Below are positions 1 to 7,467 of a stretch of 14,542 nucleotides of DNA, in pieces (the first letter of the stretch is position 1; every line of letters begins with the position of its first letter). The notes beneath the pieces are model-generated. The model had not been told where the DNA came from, made no database searches, and saw nothing but the letters and a program-made list of their open reading frames with translations. This DNA comes from Deltaproteobacteria bacterium UBA6601 (GTDB lineage Bacteria > Myxococcota_A > UBA796 > UBA9615): positions 1 to 14,542 of the forward strand of contig DJIF01000087.1 in NCBI GenBank assembly GCA_002433485.1, in the 5' to 3' direction. Both the position numbers and the translations under genes were made by a program.

Positions 1-60
1 TGGGCTGCTGTCGTCGTCGTCGGCTGGGCTGCTGTCGTCGTCGTCGGCTGGGCTGCCAGC
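1..60. repeat. 24-bp in-frame tandem repeat, about 2.5 copies
   Basis: The unit TGGGCTGCTGTCGTCGTCGT plus CGGC occurs twice exactly, and a third, degenerate copy begins TGGGCTGCC. On the minus strand it reads as codons for SSPADDDD, so the array lies in frame inside the partial lipoprotein gene. Each unit holds a (GAC)4 run. The array may continue beyond base 1, so its copy number is unknown. The multiple-of-three length means copy-number change would lengthen or shorten the linker without breaking the frame. Confidence 0.9.
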
Positions 61-162
61 TCCACTGAGAGGATCACCGTCCTCCACGCCAGGAAAGCCC
101 ACATTACAAGCAACCATCGCAACCATCGACAGCGTGATAAGCCAGGCTTGCTTACTGAGCAT
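1..162 (-). CDS. Asp/Ser-rich lipoprotein, N-terminal part (runs off window)
   Basis: Reading the minus strand from an ATG at 162-160 gives 54 codons with no stop before the window edge. The protein begins with a short basic n-region (MLSKQAW) and a hydrophobic stretch, ending in a lipobox-like VAC with the cysteine at residue 19. This predicts a lipoprotein secreted by Sec and processed by signal peptidase II. The mature part starts with a Gly/Asp linker and then DDDDSSPA repeats, a flexible acidic spacer typical of surface or periplasmic lipoproteins. A GGAAGG ribosome-binding site lies 9 nt before the ATG, which supports this start. The C-terminal domain that would show its job is outside the window, so function is unknown. 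It is divergent from the yaiI gene. Confidence 0.75.
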   Translation of the reverse strand, partial: MLSKQAWLITLSMVAMVACNVGFPGVEDGDPLSGAGSPADDDDSSPADDDDSSP

Positions 163-363
163 GACTACCAACCTTCCCACAACTAACCTAGCTGGTGCGG
201 CTTTACTGTTCGCCCTTTTATTGAGGCGAGCAGCCAAAGTGAAGCAGTCATTGAGTCATTTACTCGGCATTCCGCAACCATCCACGCCGAAGGCTTGCTC
301 AAAAAAGAGGCGCAAGGCCACCCGCATAGGGTTCCATAAGGGCAACTTGATTGGAGTCAGGAA

Positions 364-819
364 ATGACCAGAGCAGTTCATATCTGGGTCGATGCCGATG
401 CGACCCCGCGACCGGTCAAGGAGATCCTCTATAGAGCGTCAGAGCGCTGCCAGATTGCAGTGATCCTGGTCGCCAACAGCTGGCTTCGTCTGCCCGGTCA
501 CAAGCTGGTCCGGTTCATTCAGGTCGCTCAGGGACCAGATGAGGCCGACAACTACATTGCAGAGCATGCTTGTCAGAGAGATCTGGTGATCACCGCAGAC
601 ATTCCCCTAGCCGCTCGGGTCATACCCAATGGTGTCGCTGTCATTCAGCCCAACGGCCGAGAGCTGGATCAGGAGAGCATCGATGAAGCCCTGTCCCTGC
701 GTGACTTCAAGGAGAACCTCCGCGATACAGGAACAATCACCGGTGGACCGCCACCCTTTGGCGCCAAACAAAAGCAACGCTTCGCCAATGCTCTGGATCG
801 CTGGCTCAGCAAACACTGA
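364..819 (+). CDS. yaiI: UPF0178 (YaiI/YqxD, DUF188) family protein
   Basis: The 151-aa protein aligns by eye over its whole length with the YaiI/YqxD family. It has an N-terminal IWVDADA segment (residues 7-13), KEILYRA (19-25), VANS (36-39), a central LVITADIPLA block (about residues 74-83) and a C-terminal TGGPPPFG segment before the final helix. The family is usually described as a PIN-like nuclease-fold protein of unknown cellular role, so no reaction is assigned. GGAG at 353-356 sits 7 nt before the ATG. Family members normally have Cys in the DADACP motif; here it is Thr (DADATP). Its stop is 3 bp from the convergent stop of the 443-aa gene, leaving no room for a terminator. Confidence 0.93.
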   Translation: MTRAVHIWVDADATPRPVKEILYRASERCQIAVILVANSWLRLPGHKLVRFIQVAQGPDEADNYIAEHACQRDLVITADIPLAARVIPNGVAVIQPNGRELDQESIDEALSLRDFKENLRDTGTITGGPPPFGAKQKQRFANALDRWLSKH

Positions 820-822
820 GCC

Positions 823-2154
823 TCAGTGCCTGGCAGCCACCGCCATAATGACGCCCTTAGCAACATGGAGTAGTTCGCCGTCCTGCTGCCATGCCGCATG
901 AAACAGGGCCTTGGCACGAGCGACCTGCTCATCCAGGGCAAAAGCACAGAAGCACCACATGATCTGGTGATAAGGACGCGCCTCTTCAACAGTCAGATTA
1001 GAGACCGCAAAGGTCCACTCAATAGAGTCCATACAGACCCGCAGATCATCACGATGCAGCTGGGGCTGGAAGGGCTTCTCCCAATGCGCATCCGCCCAAT
1101 CGAAGAACCACAGAAATCGGGTCGACAGCACCGTTTGCAGCAGGCCGGCTTCCATCTCGGCAACCCATTGATCGATGGGTACCTCCTGTTGCGTTGAGGC
1201 CAGGTGACTCAAGTGCACTTCCTCTACCCAACCGCTGTGGTAATTGATGCCCCGGTATTGGTCATCAACATAACCGCCCCTGCGACCCTGGTAATCGACC
1301 CAAAGGTGTCCACAGCGACTACCTTCGTGGACGAACTGCATGGATTTGGTGCGTCCCTTCCTGGTCACCTGCTTCTCTACATAGCCGTGCAGAAAGGGCC
1401 GTCTACTCATGTCTGGATGACTCAGGGGACGACCGGCCCAGGGACTTGCATAACGGGCAAGAGCCGCGGATGCTTCCAGTGGCGGCTGGGGGAAGTTGGG
1501 CTCGGTCGTAGAGTGGGTCAGATCAAGGGCCTGTGGAATGGCGACGGTAAGGTACCAACTCCAGAAGTGCCGCATCTTGTGACTCGCGCTGTGCTCAAAT
1601 TCAGGCAGCCCGTTGGCAATCGCGCAAGCCGCCCACAGCTCCGGCATCCAGGCGCCAGGCGCAAGCTTTCTGTGATACCGGTGCACCTGCTCGGCACCAA
1701 TTCCGCCGGTGGCAAACTTTACCGCCTGGGTGACGGTAGCCCGGGCCAGCTGCGCCTGCTGTTCGGGCTCGTCCCTTAGGGTCACTGGGTGACCACCTCT
1801 GTCTTCACACCTGTCAGCCTCCTTAAATAAGACGAGGGCCTCCTCAGCGGCAGCTTCCAACCCAACCAGATCGGCAGCGTCAACCTGCTTGGAAAGTGTC
1901 GTCAACAGGCCTCGGGTAGGCTCGTCCTGAGGATCCAAAAGGGGCCGAACCGCCTGGGCGCAGAGGCTGCCGAGACGAGCAACAATCAAGCGATGCTGAG
2001 CCCCGTCCTCAGCCTCTGCTGCCAACTGCTCATAGATCTTGCGCCGCATGCGATCGCTCAGCATGCCCACGTCTTCGGCGCCATAATCGGAAAAACTGGG
2101 CCGGCCGATCGTCTCCATGGCTCTGAAGAGCAATTGTTCGGTGCGCTTATCCAT
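823..2154 (-). CDS. Hypothetical protein, 443 aa, Trp-rich C-terminal half
   Basis: I do not recognise this protein. It is an uninterrupted 443-codon frame with no signal peptide and no clear membrane segment. The first 170 residues look helical and charged. The remainder is rich in Trp, His and Tyr, including WSWYL (about 199-203), a YVDDQYRGINYHSG segment near 295-308 and LWFFDWADAHWEKP near 348-361. That composition suggests a compact soluble globular domain. It lies 70 bp downstream of the HDO-family gene on the same strand, so the two are probably co-transcribed. No good Shine-Dalgarno is visible before the ATG at 2154, and the first in-frame alternative (Met13) is no better, so the exact start is uncertain. 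Long plus-strand frames inside it (for example 1204-1779) are taken as antisense shadows. Confidence 0.75.
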   Translation of the reverse strand: MDKRTEQLLFRAMETIGRPSFSDYGAEDVGMLSDRMRRKIYEQLAAEAEDGAQHRLIVARLGSLCAQAVRPLLDPQDEPTRGLLTTLSKQVDAADLVGLEAAAEEALVLFKEADRCEDRGGHPVTLRDEPEQQAQLARATVTQAVKFATGGIGAEQVHRYHRKLAPGAWMPELWAACAIANGLPEFEHSASHKMRHFWSWYLTVAIPQALDLTHSTTEPNFPQPPLEASAALARYASPWAGRPLSHPDMSRRPFLHGYVEKQVTRKGRTKSMQFVHEGSRCGHLWVDYQGRRGGYVDDQYRGINYHSGWVEEVHLSHLASTQQEVPIDQWVAEMEAGLLQTVLSTRFLWFFDWADAHWEKPFQPQLHRDDLRVCMDSIEWTFAVSNLTVEEARPYHQIMWCFCAFALDEQVARAKALFHAAWQQDGELLHVAKGVIMAVAARH

Positions 2155-2224
2155 TGCCGGGAACCAACATCTTAGCTGAGAGGCCTACAGCACCCGTCGG
2201 GAGTTTGCCCGGTCAGTCTCACCG

Positions 2225-2899
2225 TCAACGAGCGAAGTAACGCTTTATGAAGGTGTTCTCGGCCAGAGTGCCGTCAATAATGGCCCTGGCCTCTGGTTCC
2301 GAGAACTCGTAGTAGCCAAGGTAATCGCGCAAAGTCTCAAGAGCTTCCTGGGCGTGCCTAATGTCCACCTCACTATGATGGGTAAACCAGATCAAGGCCT
2401 CAGCAGACAGGCCGCGATGCGCACTAAGAAAGCCTGCTATGCGACCGCTCTGGTGTGCCAGCATGTGTTCATAGGCAAAGACCTCGACCATTGCCGACAG
2501 CCCCATCTGCCGTAACGAGCCAAGGGCAAAGGGCGCACAAACTGTGTCCTTAAGCCCCTGCCGGGCATCGTTGCGCAGCACTTCAATACGCTCCGAGAGT
2601 CCCGCGCCCTCGATCAAGGCCAGCAACAGATCGGGGTGAGACTCACCGTCCTCTTCCTCTACTCCCAACTCTTCCAGCAGGTTGTGGGCCACATTCTCTC
2701 GCGAGCTGGGGGCAGCCACCGAGAGCAGGAAGCCGAAGAACTGGGGAGAGTTCTGGTGAGTCCGAAACACGTTGGCAACAAAGCGATCGTAGTCATCAGG
2801 AGCGGCTGTACCATTCTCCAGGCTGCGAAATTCGGCACAGCTGACAAATTCTTCAGCCTGACGTGTCCAGGTCTCTTCAATGTAAGCGACAAGATCCAT
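2225..2899 (-). CDS. Heme-oxygenase-like diiron oxidase (HDO)/TENA-PqqC fold protein
   Basis: The 224-aa all-helical protein resembles the iron-containing PqqC/CADD-like group of the heme-oxygenase-like fold. The telling residues are an N-LLEELG helix with E76/E77, then H88 (SHPDL), E144 (AYEHM) and an H175-x3-D179-x2-H182 cluster (HHSEVDIRH). That pattern matches the Glu/His plus HxxxDxxH iron ligands known for HDO enzymes such as SznF, UndA and CADD. Members oxidise varied substrates (fatty acids, amino acids, N-hydroxylated groups), so the substrate here cannot be named. An AAGGAG site lies 6 nt before the ATG, and a TAGAAT -10-like hexamer lies at 2928-2923. It probably leads an operon with the 443-aa gene and is divergent, 71 bp apart, from the E2-like acyltransferase. 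Confidence 0.8.
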   Translation of the reverse strand: MDLVAYIEETWTRQAEEFVSCAEFRSLENGTAAPDDYDRFVANVFRTHQNSPQFFGFLLSVAAPSSRENVAHNLLEELGVEEEDGESHPDLLLALIEGAGLSERIEVLRNDARQGLKDTVCAPFALGSLRQMGLSAMVEVFAYEHMLAHQSGRIAGFLSAHRGLSAEALIWFTHHSEVDIRHAQEALETLRDYLGYYEFSEPEARAIIDGTLAENTFIKRYFAR

Positions 2900-2970
2900 G
2901 GCTGCTCCTTAAGCGAACGGTAATTCTACCCAAAAGCCTGACCCCGCCGCCTGAGTTAGACTCGAGGTCC

Positions 2971-3774
2971 ATGGATATCATCCCCTTTACCGCCAATCGG
3001 GTTTTTGTCTACGAGCACCTGAATAGGGCCAAGCGCTTTCACTGCTCGGTGACCGGTACCTTCGAGTACGACGTAACAGAACTCGTCGCGGCCATCGATG
3101 AGGCACGGGCCCAGGGTCGCTCGATCGGCCTGGTCGCGCTGCTGGTCAAAGCAACCGGGATGCTCATGAACCAACATCCACGAATGAATCGTCATGTCTT
3201 CCACCGCATGTGGAAGAAGCTGGAAGTGGACTTTCAGAAGATCAGCTGCACCCTCATCGTGCTGAGAGAGGGGCCGGCAGGTGAAGACATTCTGTTTCCC
3301 GTCCTGCTCGAGGAGCCTCACAGCCGCTCCGTTGAAGACATCCACGCCGAAATCAAGCACTACAAGACCGCAGAACTCAGCACGCTGCCCCAGATTCAAG
3401 CCTTCGAGCGGATCAAAAAAATGCCCCATTGGCAGATGCGATGGTTCTCCTACAAAGCGCGCAGTGACCCCAAATTCTACCTTCGGTATTTCGGCACCTA
3501 CGGGCTGTCTTCCATGCTGACCCGCGACTGGGGAGGAATTGGCGGCAGCGCGCTGGCAAACACCGGCTCCGGCTTCCAACCGGGGGTCTTGCGCGACGAG
3601 CCGAAGGTTATCGACGGAGCGATTGTGGTTCGCAAGATGCTGCGTCTCAACGTGGTGGCCGACCACTTCCTGCTCGATGGCATGGACGTACTTCGCGCCA
3701 TGCAGGACCTACGGCCACTGCTGGAGACGAACCAGCTCATCCCACCCCTTAACAGCGCTATGCCAGAAGACTGA
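2971..3774 (+). CDS. Stand-alone 2-oxoacid dehydrogenase E2-type acyltransferase domain (CAT superfamily)
   Basis: The 267-aa product looks like the catalytic domain of dihydrolipoyl acyltransferases and chloramphenicol acetyltransferase. It has an N-terminal strand-helix region with the HCSVTGTFEYDVTEL pattern, a central DFQKISCTLIV segment (about 87-97), and near the C-terminus the catalytic motif H232-F-L-L-D236-G237, i.e. HxxxDG. It has no lipoyl domain, no E1/E3-binding domain and no linker, so it is unlikely to be part of a classical dehydrogenase complex. The acyl donor and acceptor are unknown. The frame is open from 2863, but that start would overlap the divergent HDO gene; the ATG at 2971 has GAGG four bases upstream. 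Its TGA abuts the convergent P450 stop. Confidence 0.85.
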   Translation: MDIIPFTANRVFVYEHLNRAKRFHCSVTGTFEYDVTELVAAIDEARAQGRSIGLVALLVKATGMLMNQHPRMNRHVFHRMWKKLEVDFQKISCTLIVLREGPAGEDILFPVLLEEPHSRSVEDIHAEIKHYKTAELSTLPQIQAFERIKKMPHWQMRWFSYKARSDPKFYLRYFGTYGLSSMLTRDWGGIGGSALANTGSGFQPGVLRDEPKVIDGAIVVRKMLRLNVVADHFLLDGMDVLRAMQDLRPLLETNQLIPPLNSAMPED

Positions 3775-5136
3775 TCAGCGGGCGTAAGCGGTCATCTGCA
3801 GGCCGTGCAACGGACGCAGGGTCACCAACTGCTCCAGCTCTACCGGATGCCCGGGTACTGCCTCCAGACGAAAGCGCTGTGCAATCTGCGCGACCAGCAG
3901 CCGCAGCTCAAGGAGGGCGAAACCTCGACCGATGCAACCTCGAGGACCGCCACTAAAAGGGAAGTAAGCAAAGGGATGGCGCTCCTCGCAAGCGGCGGGC
4001 AGAAAGCGATCCGGATCAAAGCGCTCAGGGTCGGGCCAAAATTCGCTATGCCGATGGGTGATGTAAGAGCTGATCATGACCAGGGTTCCGGCCGGAACGG
4101 CGAAGCCATCAATCACATCGTCAGCCAACGGAGCCCGACCAAACAACCATCCTGGCGGTAACAGGCGCATCGCCTCGTCGATGACCCTCCCTGTGTACTC
4201 AAGAGCCGAGTAATCCTCAAGAGTTGGCGAGCGCCCATCCAGTACCCGGTCCAGCTCGGCCTCCAGCTGAGCTCGGCAGTCAGGGTTGGCGGCGAGCAAA
4301 TGCCAGGTCCAGGTGAGCGCATTGGCGGTGGTCTCGTGGCCGGCGAGCAACAGCGTCATCACCTCATCCCGCAGCTGCGCGTCGCTCATGCCCTCACCAG
4401 TCTCTTCGTCCCGAGCGTGGATGAGCATGGCCAGAAGATCCGCTTCAGCCTCGCCGGTGCGCCGACGCTCCTCGATCATGCCCCGCACAATCTCATCGAG
4501 AGTAGCCATCGCAGCGCGGAAAGCGCGGTTCTCCGCGCTCGGCCACCAGGAGGGCATATCCAGCGCTCTGCCGACCCGCTTGTTGGTGATCTGCATTGCG
4601 GTCGAAAGGGCCTGACTCAGCTCGCGAGCCTCACCAGTGACATCCGCACTGAAAAGAGTCTCACCGGCGATGCGCAAGGTGACCGTCATCATCTCCTCGT
4701 TAACGTCGAAGGCCTGTTCCCGCGAGGCCAACTCCTCCCAGCGGCACAACATGTCCTCTCCCGCTCTCAGCATGGTCGCGGCAAAGCCACCAATTCGCTT
4801 GGGCCTGAAGGTCGGTGCGGCGATACGGCGCTGGCGCCGCCAATGGGGTCCATCAGCAGTGAGCAGGCCGTCGCCCAGAATGGCTTTCAACTTCTGAATG
4901 CCACGGGTGTTCTTGCCATAGTTGCGATGATTCTTCTTCAGCACCCACGCGATCTGATCGGGATGGCGCAGTAGCATGCAGGGACGATTGAAGAGCGAAA
5001 ACGAGACCGTATCGCCATAATCTCGGGTCAGATCAGAAAACAACTGGATAGGATCGGCACGAAACTCAGGCAACATGCCAAGCAGCCAGGTGCCCCGCGG
5101 CCCAGGCGCAGAAGGAGCGCTTAAGGACGAGCTCAT
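3775..5136 (-). CDS. Cytochrome P450
   Basis: The 453-aa protein shows all main P450 signatures: W99xxxR103 in the C helix, the I-helix oxygen-activation motif AGHETT at 265-270, the K-helix E321-x-x-R324, PERF at 370-373, and the heme-binding loop FSGGPRGCIG at 394-403 with Cys401 as the thiolate ligand. The overall style resembles CYP102/CYP110-like fatty-acid or terpenoid hydroxylases, a weak substrate hint. There is no fused reductase and no ferredoxin gene nearby, so electrons must come from elsewhere. There is no N-terminal membrane anchor, so it is probably cytosolic. The start is the ATG at 5136, with GAGGAG 6 nt upstream; it overlaps the exporter stop as ATGA, implying translational coupling. 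An upstream in-frame start at 5298 would lie deep inside the exporter gene and is rejected. Confidence 0.95.
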   Translation of the reverse strand: MSSSLSAPSAPGPRGTWLLGMLPEFRADPIQLFSDLTRDYGDTVSFSLFNRPCMLLRHPDQIAWVLKKNHRNYGKNTRGIQKLKAILGDGLLTADGPHWRRQRRIAAPTFRPKRIGGFAATMLRAGEDMLCRWEELASREQAFDVNEEMMTVTLRIAGETLFSADVTGEARELSQALSTAMQITNKRVGRALDMPSWWPSAENRAFRAAMATLDEIVRGMIEERRRTGEAEADLLAMLIHARDEETGEGMSDAQLRDEVMTLLLAGHETTANALTWTWHLLAANPDCRAQLEAELDRVLDGRSPTLEDYSALEYTGRVIDEAMRLLPPGWLFGRAPLADDVIDGFAVPAGTLVMISSYITHRHSEFWPDPERFDPDRFLPAACEERHPFAYFPFSGGPRGCIGRGFALLELRLLVAQIAQRFRLEAVPGHPVELEQLVTLRPLHGLQMTAYAR

Positions 5137-7466
5137 AGTGACTCCTCTAGACCCGGAACGCCGGGACGCAATACCGCCAGCGCCGCAGGAGCAAACAACA
5201 GATCGCAAACCAGTGCCAGACCAATCAAGACACCGCCCAGGACTCCAGAGGTCAAGTTGGCCGGGAAGCTCGACAACAACAGAACCCCCATCCCGCAAAT
5301 CAACACTACAGAGGTCGTCAGCACCGCGCCGATGCAGTGGGTGGTGGCCCTCACAATCGCCTGCTGATGGCTCACCGATAAGGCCAGCTCCTGACGGTAA
5401 CGGGTCAGGAGGTGAATGGTGTCGTCCACCGCGATCCCAACAGCGATGGTCAGCAAGACCGCCGGGAACAGGTCCAAGTGACGGCCGGTAGCGCCATACC
5501 AGGCCAACACCAACAGCAACGGCAGGACGTTAGGGAGAAGACTGACCAGTGCCATCCGCCAGGACCTGAACAAAACACCGATGATCAGCACGATCACCAG
5601 CAAGGCCACAAGCAGCCCCCGAACCAGCTCCTCGGCAAGGGTGTTGAAACCAGCAGCGGAAACCACTGCCGAACCAGTGACATGAACGCTCAGACCCAGT
5701 TCCCCCAGCAACTCAGCGCCGGCCGCCTCGAGGCGCTCTCTCCGGAGCTGTAGCCAGCGACCGCCGAGATCGGGAGCCGTCGCCGCAATTCTAGCTATGG
5801 AGTGCTCCGAGTCGGAGAGATAGAGCCCCCCGGGGGGCGTCCCGATCTCTGCCAATAACAGCAGTTCAGCAGCCTCTTCCCGAGTACCAGGTAGCCCCGG
5901 CTCGCCGCTGACCGCACGCCGCAGGCCGCTGAGCTGACCCGCCAGTCCCAGCACTCCAGAGAAACCCTCGATACGAACCCGATCTTCCAGGGCTCTCAGG
6001 CCTACCAGGACCGCCGGTTCCAGGACCGTCCCCGGCTCGCCGCGCACCTGAATCTCAATGGGTAGCATGCCTCCCAATTCATCGTCGAGCAGCCGGTTGC
6101 CCCTGCTGACCTGGTGGTCGGCCGGGAGCACTCCGCTGAGAAAGAAGTCAATCCCAGCCCCACTGCCAAGCACCAACGATGCACCCACCAACAAGATACC
6201 CACCGCTACCCAGGCCCGCGCTGCCTTCGGCTGGACCAGTCCCGTTACCATGCGCTCAAGGGCTGGCTGCCAGCGGCGCGAGGGGTTGTTGGGACGCGCT
6301 TTGAAGCGCGCTAGAGCGGCAGGCAACAGAGTCAGGTTGATCAGCAGAGCAAAGACAAAACCACCAGCGGTAATGATGGCAAAGGAGTGCAGCACAGCCA
6401 TCTGGGTGCCCAGCAGCGAGAGAAAGGCCAGCACCGAGGTTGCTGTGGTCAACACACAGGCCGCACCAACCGAACGCAGGGCAGCGGCGAGCGCGGCCCG
6501 GCGCTCAAGGCCAGCTCGCAGCTGCTCTTCGAAGCGCGCGAGCAGGTGCACTCCATCGGCGACCGCGACCACCAGGAGCAGAATCGGAGTGAGCTGGGTC
6601 ATTGGATTGATGTCCTCACCACGTAAGCCCACCAGTCCCGAGGTCATAACCACACTGAGACCAACTGCGATGAGAGGCAGAAAGGTAGTGACGAGGCTGC
6701 GAAAGTGCAGCCAGAGCAGCACGGCCAGGACCAGGTTGGCCAGGGGAAGGAGCAGCATCAGATCCCGCTGCATTCCCCGCAGCGACGCCACCCGAGTCGC
6801 CGGCACACCGCCCGGCCAGATGCGCAGCTCAGGGTGTCCCACACCCACCTCATCCCGCGTTTCCTGCAAACGCTCAAGGGCCTGCGCCGAAAGGTAGGGA
6901 TCACTGTGGGAGTCAGGCAGGCGAGCTGCAACCAAAGCGGTCAGTCCATCCTGACTGATAAGTCGCGAGCCGCCGAGCCCGGCGTCCCGCAAGCGCTTCA
7001 CCCGCTGGCTCAGACTGCCCGCCGACCCTGCGTCGGGACCAAAGGCTGGGCGAACCACGACTCTGCCTTCGCTGCGCTCGACCAGTGGTGTATGGGCTGG
7101 CGAAGCCACCTCAACGACTTCCTCGAGCTCCAACAGCCGGTCGCCAAGCTCGCCGCAGGCAGCCAAAACCGCTCCAGGGTCTGAGCCACTCACCACAAAC
7201 AGTGCAGTGGTATCGCTAGGGCCAAAGACCCGATAGTGCTCATGGAGCAGCTGCATCTCTGGACTGTCCTGTGCAACGAAATTGCGTGGGTCGCTATCGA
7301 GGCGCACATCACGGGCCACAAATAGCGCTCCAAGGCAGGCCAGCAGAACCCCGACAAGAACCCAGCCCGGCCGCCCAACCAGGAACTCAGCAAGGCTCGT
7401 CCATCGGTCAACAGGGGTGCCGCTGGAGCTTGACTCAGCCCGCGGATAGTCGGTCGATGAAGGCAC
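5133..7466 (-). CDS. RND-superfamily (MMPL/HAE3-like) exporter
   Basis: The 777-aa protein has the duplicated RND layout. TM1 is at about 34-51, followed by a large periplasmic loop (52-230) that begins with a DSDPRNF-x-AQDSP signature common in MMPL/SSD-type proteins. A five-helix block spans about 235-385, a TM lies at about 417-436, a second loop at about 440-612, and a second helix block at about 613-768. Acidic residues expected in the proton path occur in both halves: D304 (VADGVH) and D681/D682 (AVDDTIH). Relatives move hydrophobic molecules such as lipids, hopanoids, pigments or sterols; no outer-membrane or adaptor gene accompanies it. The start is GTG at 7466, 1 nt after the methyltransferase TAG, with only a weak GGGG upstream. 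It is the middle gene of the methyltransferase-exporter-P450 operon. Confidence 0.93.
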   Translation of the reverse strand: MPSSTDYPRAESSSSGTPVDRWTSLAEFLVGRPGWVLVGVLLACLGALFVARDVRLDSDPRNFVAQDSPEMQLLHEHYRVFGPSDTTALFVVSGSDPGAVLAACGELGDRLLELEEVVEVASPAHTPLVERSEGRVVVRPAFGPDAGSAGSLSQRVKRLRDAGLGGSRLISQDGLTALVAARLPDSHSDPYLSAQALERLQETRDEVGVGHPELRIWPGGVPATRVASLRGMQRDLMLLLPLANLVLAVLLWLHFRSLVTTFLPLIAVGLSVVMTSGLVGLRGEDINPMTQLTPILLLVVAVADGVHLLARFEEQLRAGLERRAALAAALRSVGAACVLTTATSVLAFLSLLGTQMAVLHSFAIITAGGFVFALLINLTLLPAALARFKARPNNPSRRWQPALERMVTGLVQPKAARAWVAVGILLVGASLVLGSGAGIDFFLSGVLPADHQVSRGNRLLDDELGGMLPIEIQVRGEPGTVLEPAVLVGLRALEDRVRIEGFSGVLGLAGQLSGLRRAVSGEPGLPGTREEAAELLLLAEIGTPPGGLYLSDSEHSIARIAATAPDLGGRWLQLRRERLEAAGAELLGELGLSVHVTGSAVVSAAGFNTLAEELVRGLLVALLVIVLIIGVLFRSWRMALVSLLPNVLPLLLVLAWYGATGRHLDLFPAVLLTIAVGIAVDDTIHLLTRYRQELALSVSHQQAIVRATTHCIGAVLTTSVVLICGMGVLLLSSFPANLTSGVLGGVLIGLALVCDLLFAPAALAVLRPGVPGLEESL

Positions 7467-7467
7467 G

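Noticed and set aside
134..367. Plus-strand 77-aa frame
   Set aside because: Overlaps the divergent lipoprotein start, lacks a ribosome site, and its sequence has no protein-like pattern.
1204..1779. Plus-strand 191-aa frame
   Set aside because: Lies wholly antisense to the 443-aa gene, which has better continuity and operon context.
2956..3666. Minus-strand 236-aa frame
   Set aside because: Antisense to the acyltransferase gene, which carries a clear HxxxDG motif.
4300..4974. Plus-strand 224-aa frame
   Set aside because: Antisense to the P450 gene, whose motifs are complete.
5137..5298. Longer P450 start at 5298
   Set aside because: Would add 54 non-P450 residues inside the exporter gene; the ATG at 5136 has GAGGAG and an ATGA overlap.
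6058..6897. Plus-strand 279-aa Arg/Ser-rich frame
   Set aside because: Antisense shadow of the exporter gene in high-GC sequence.
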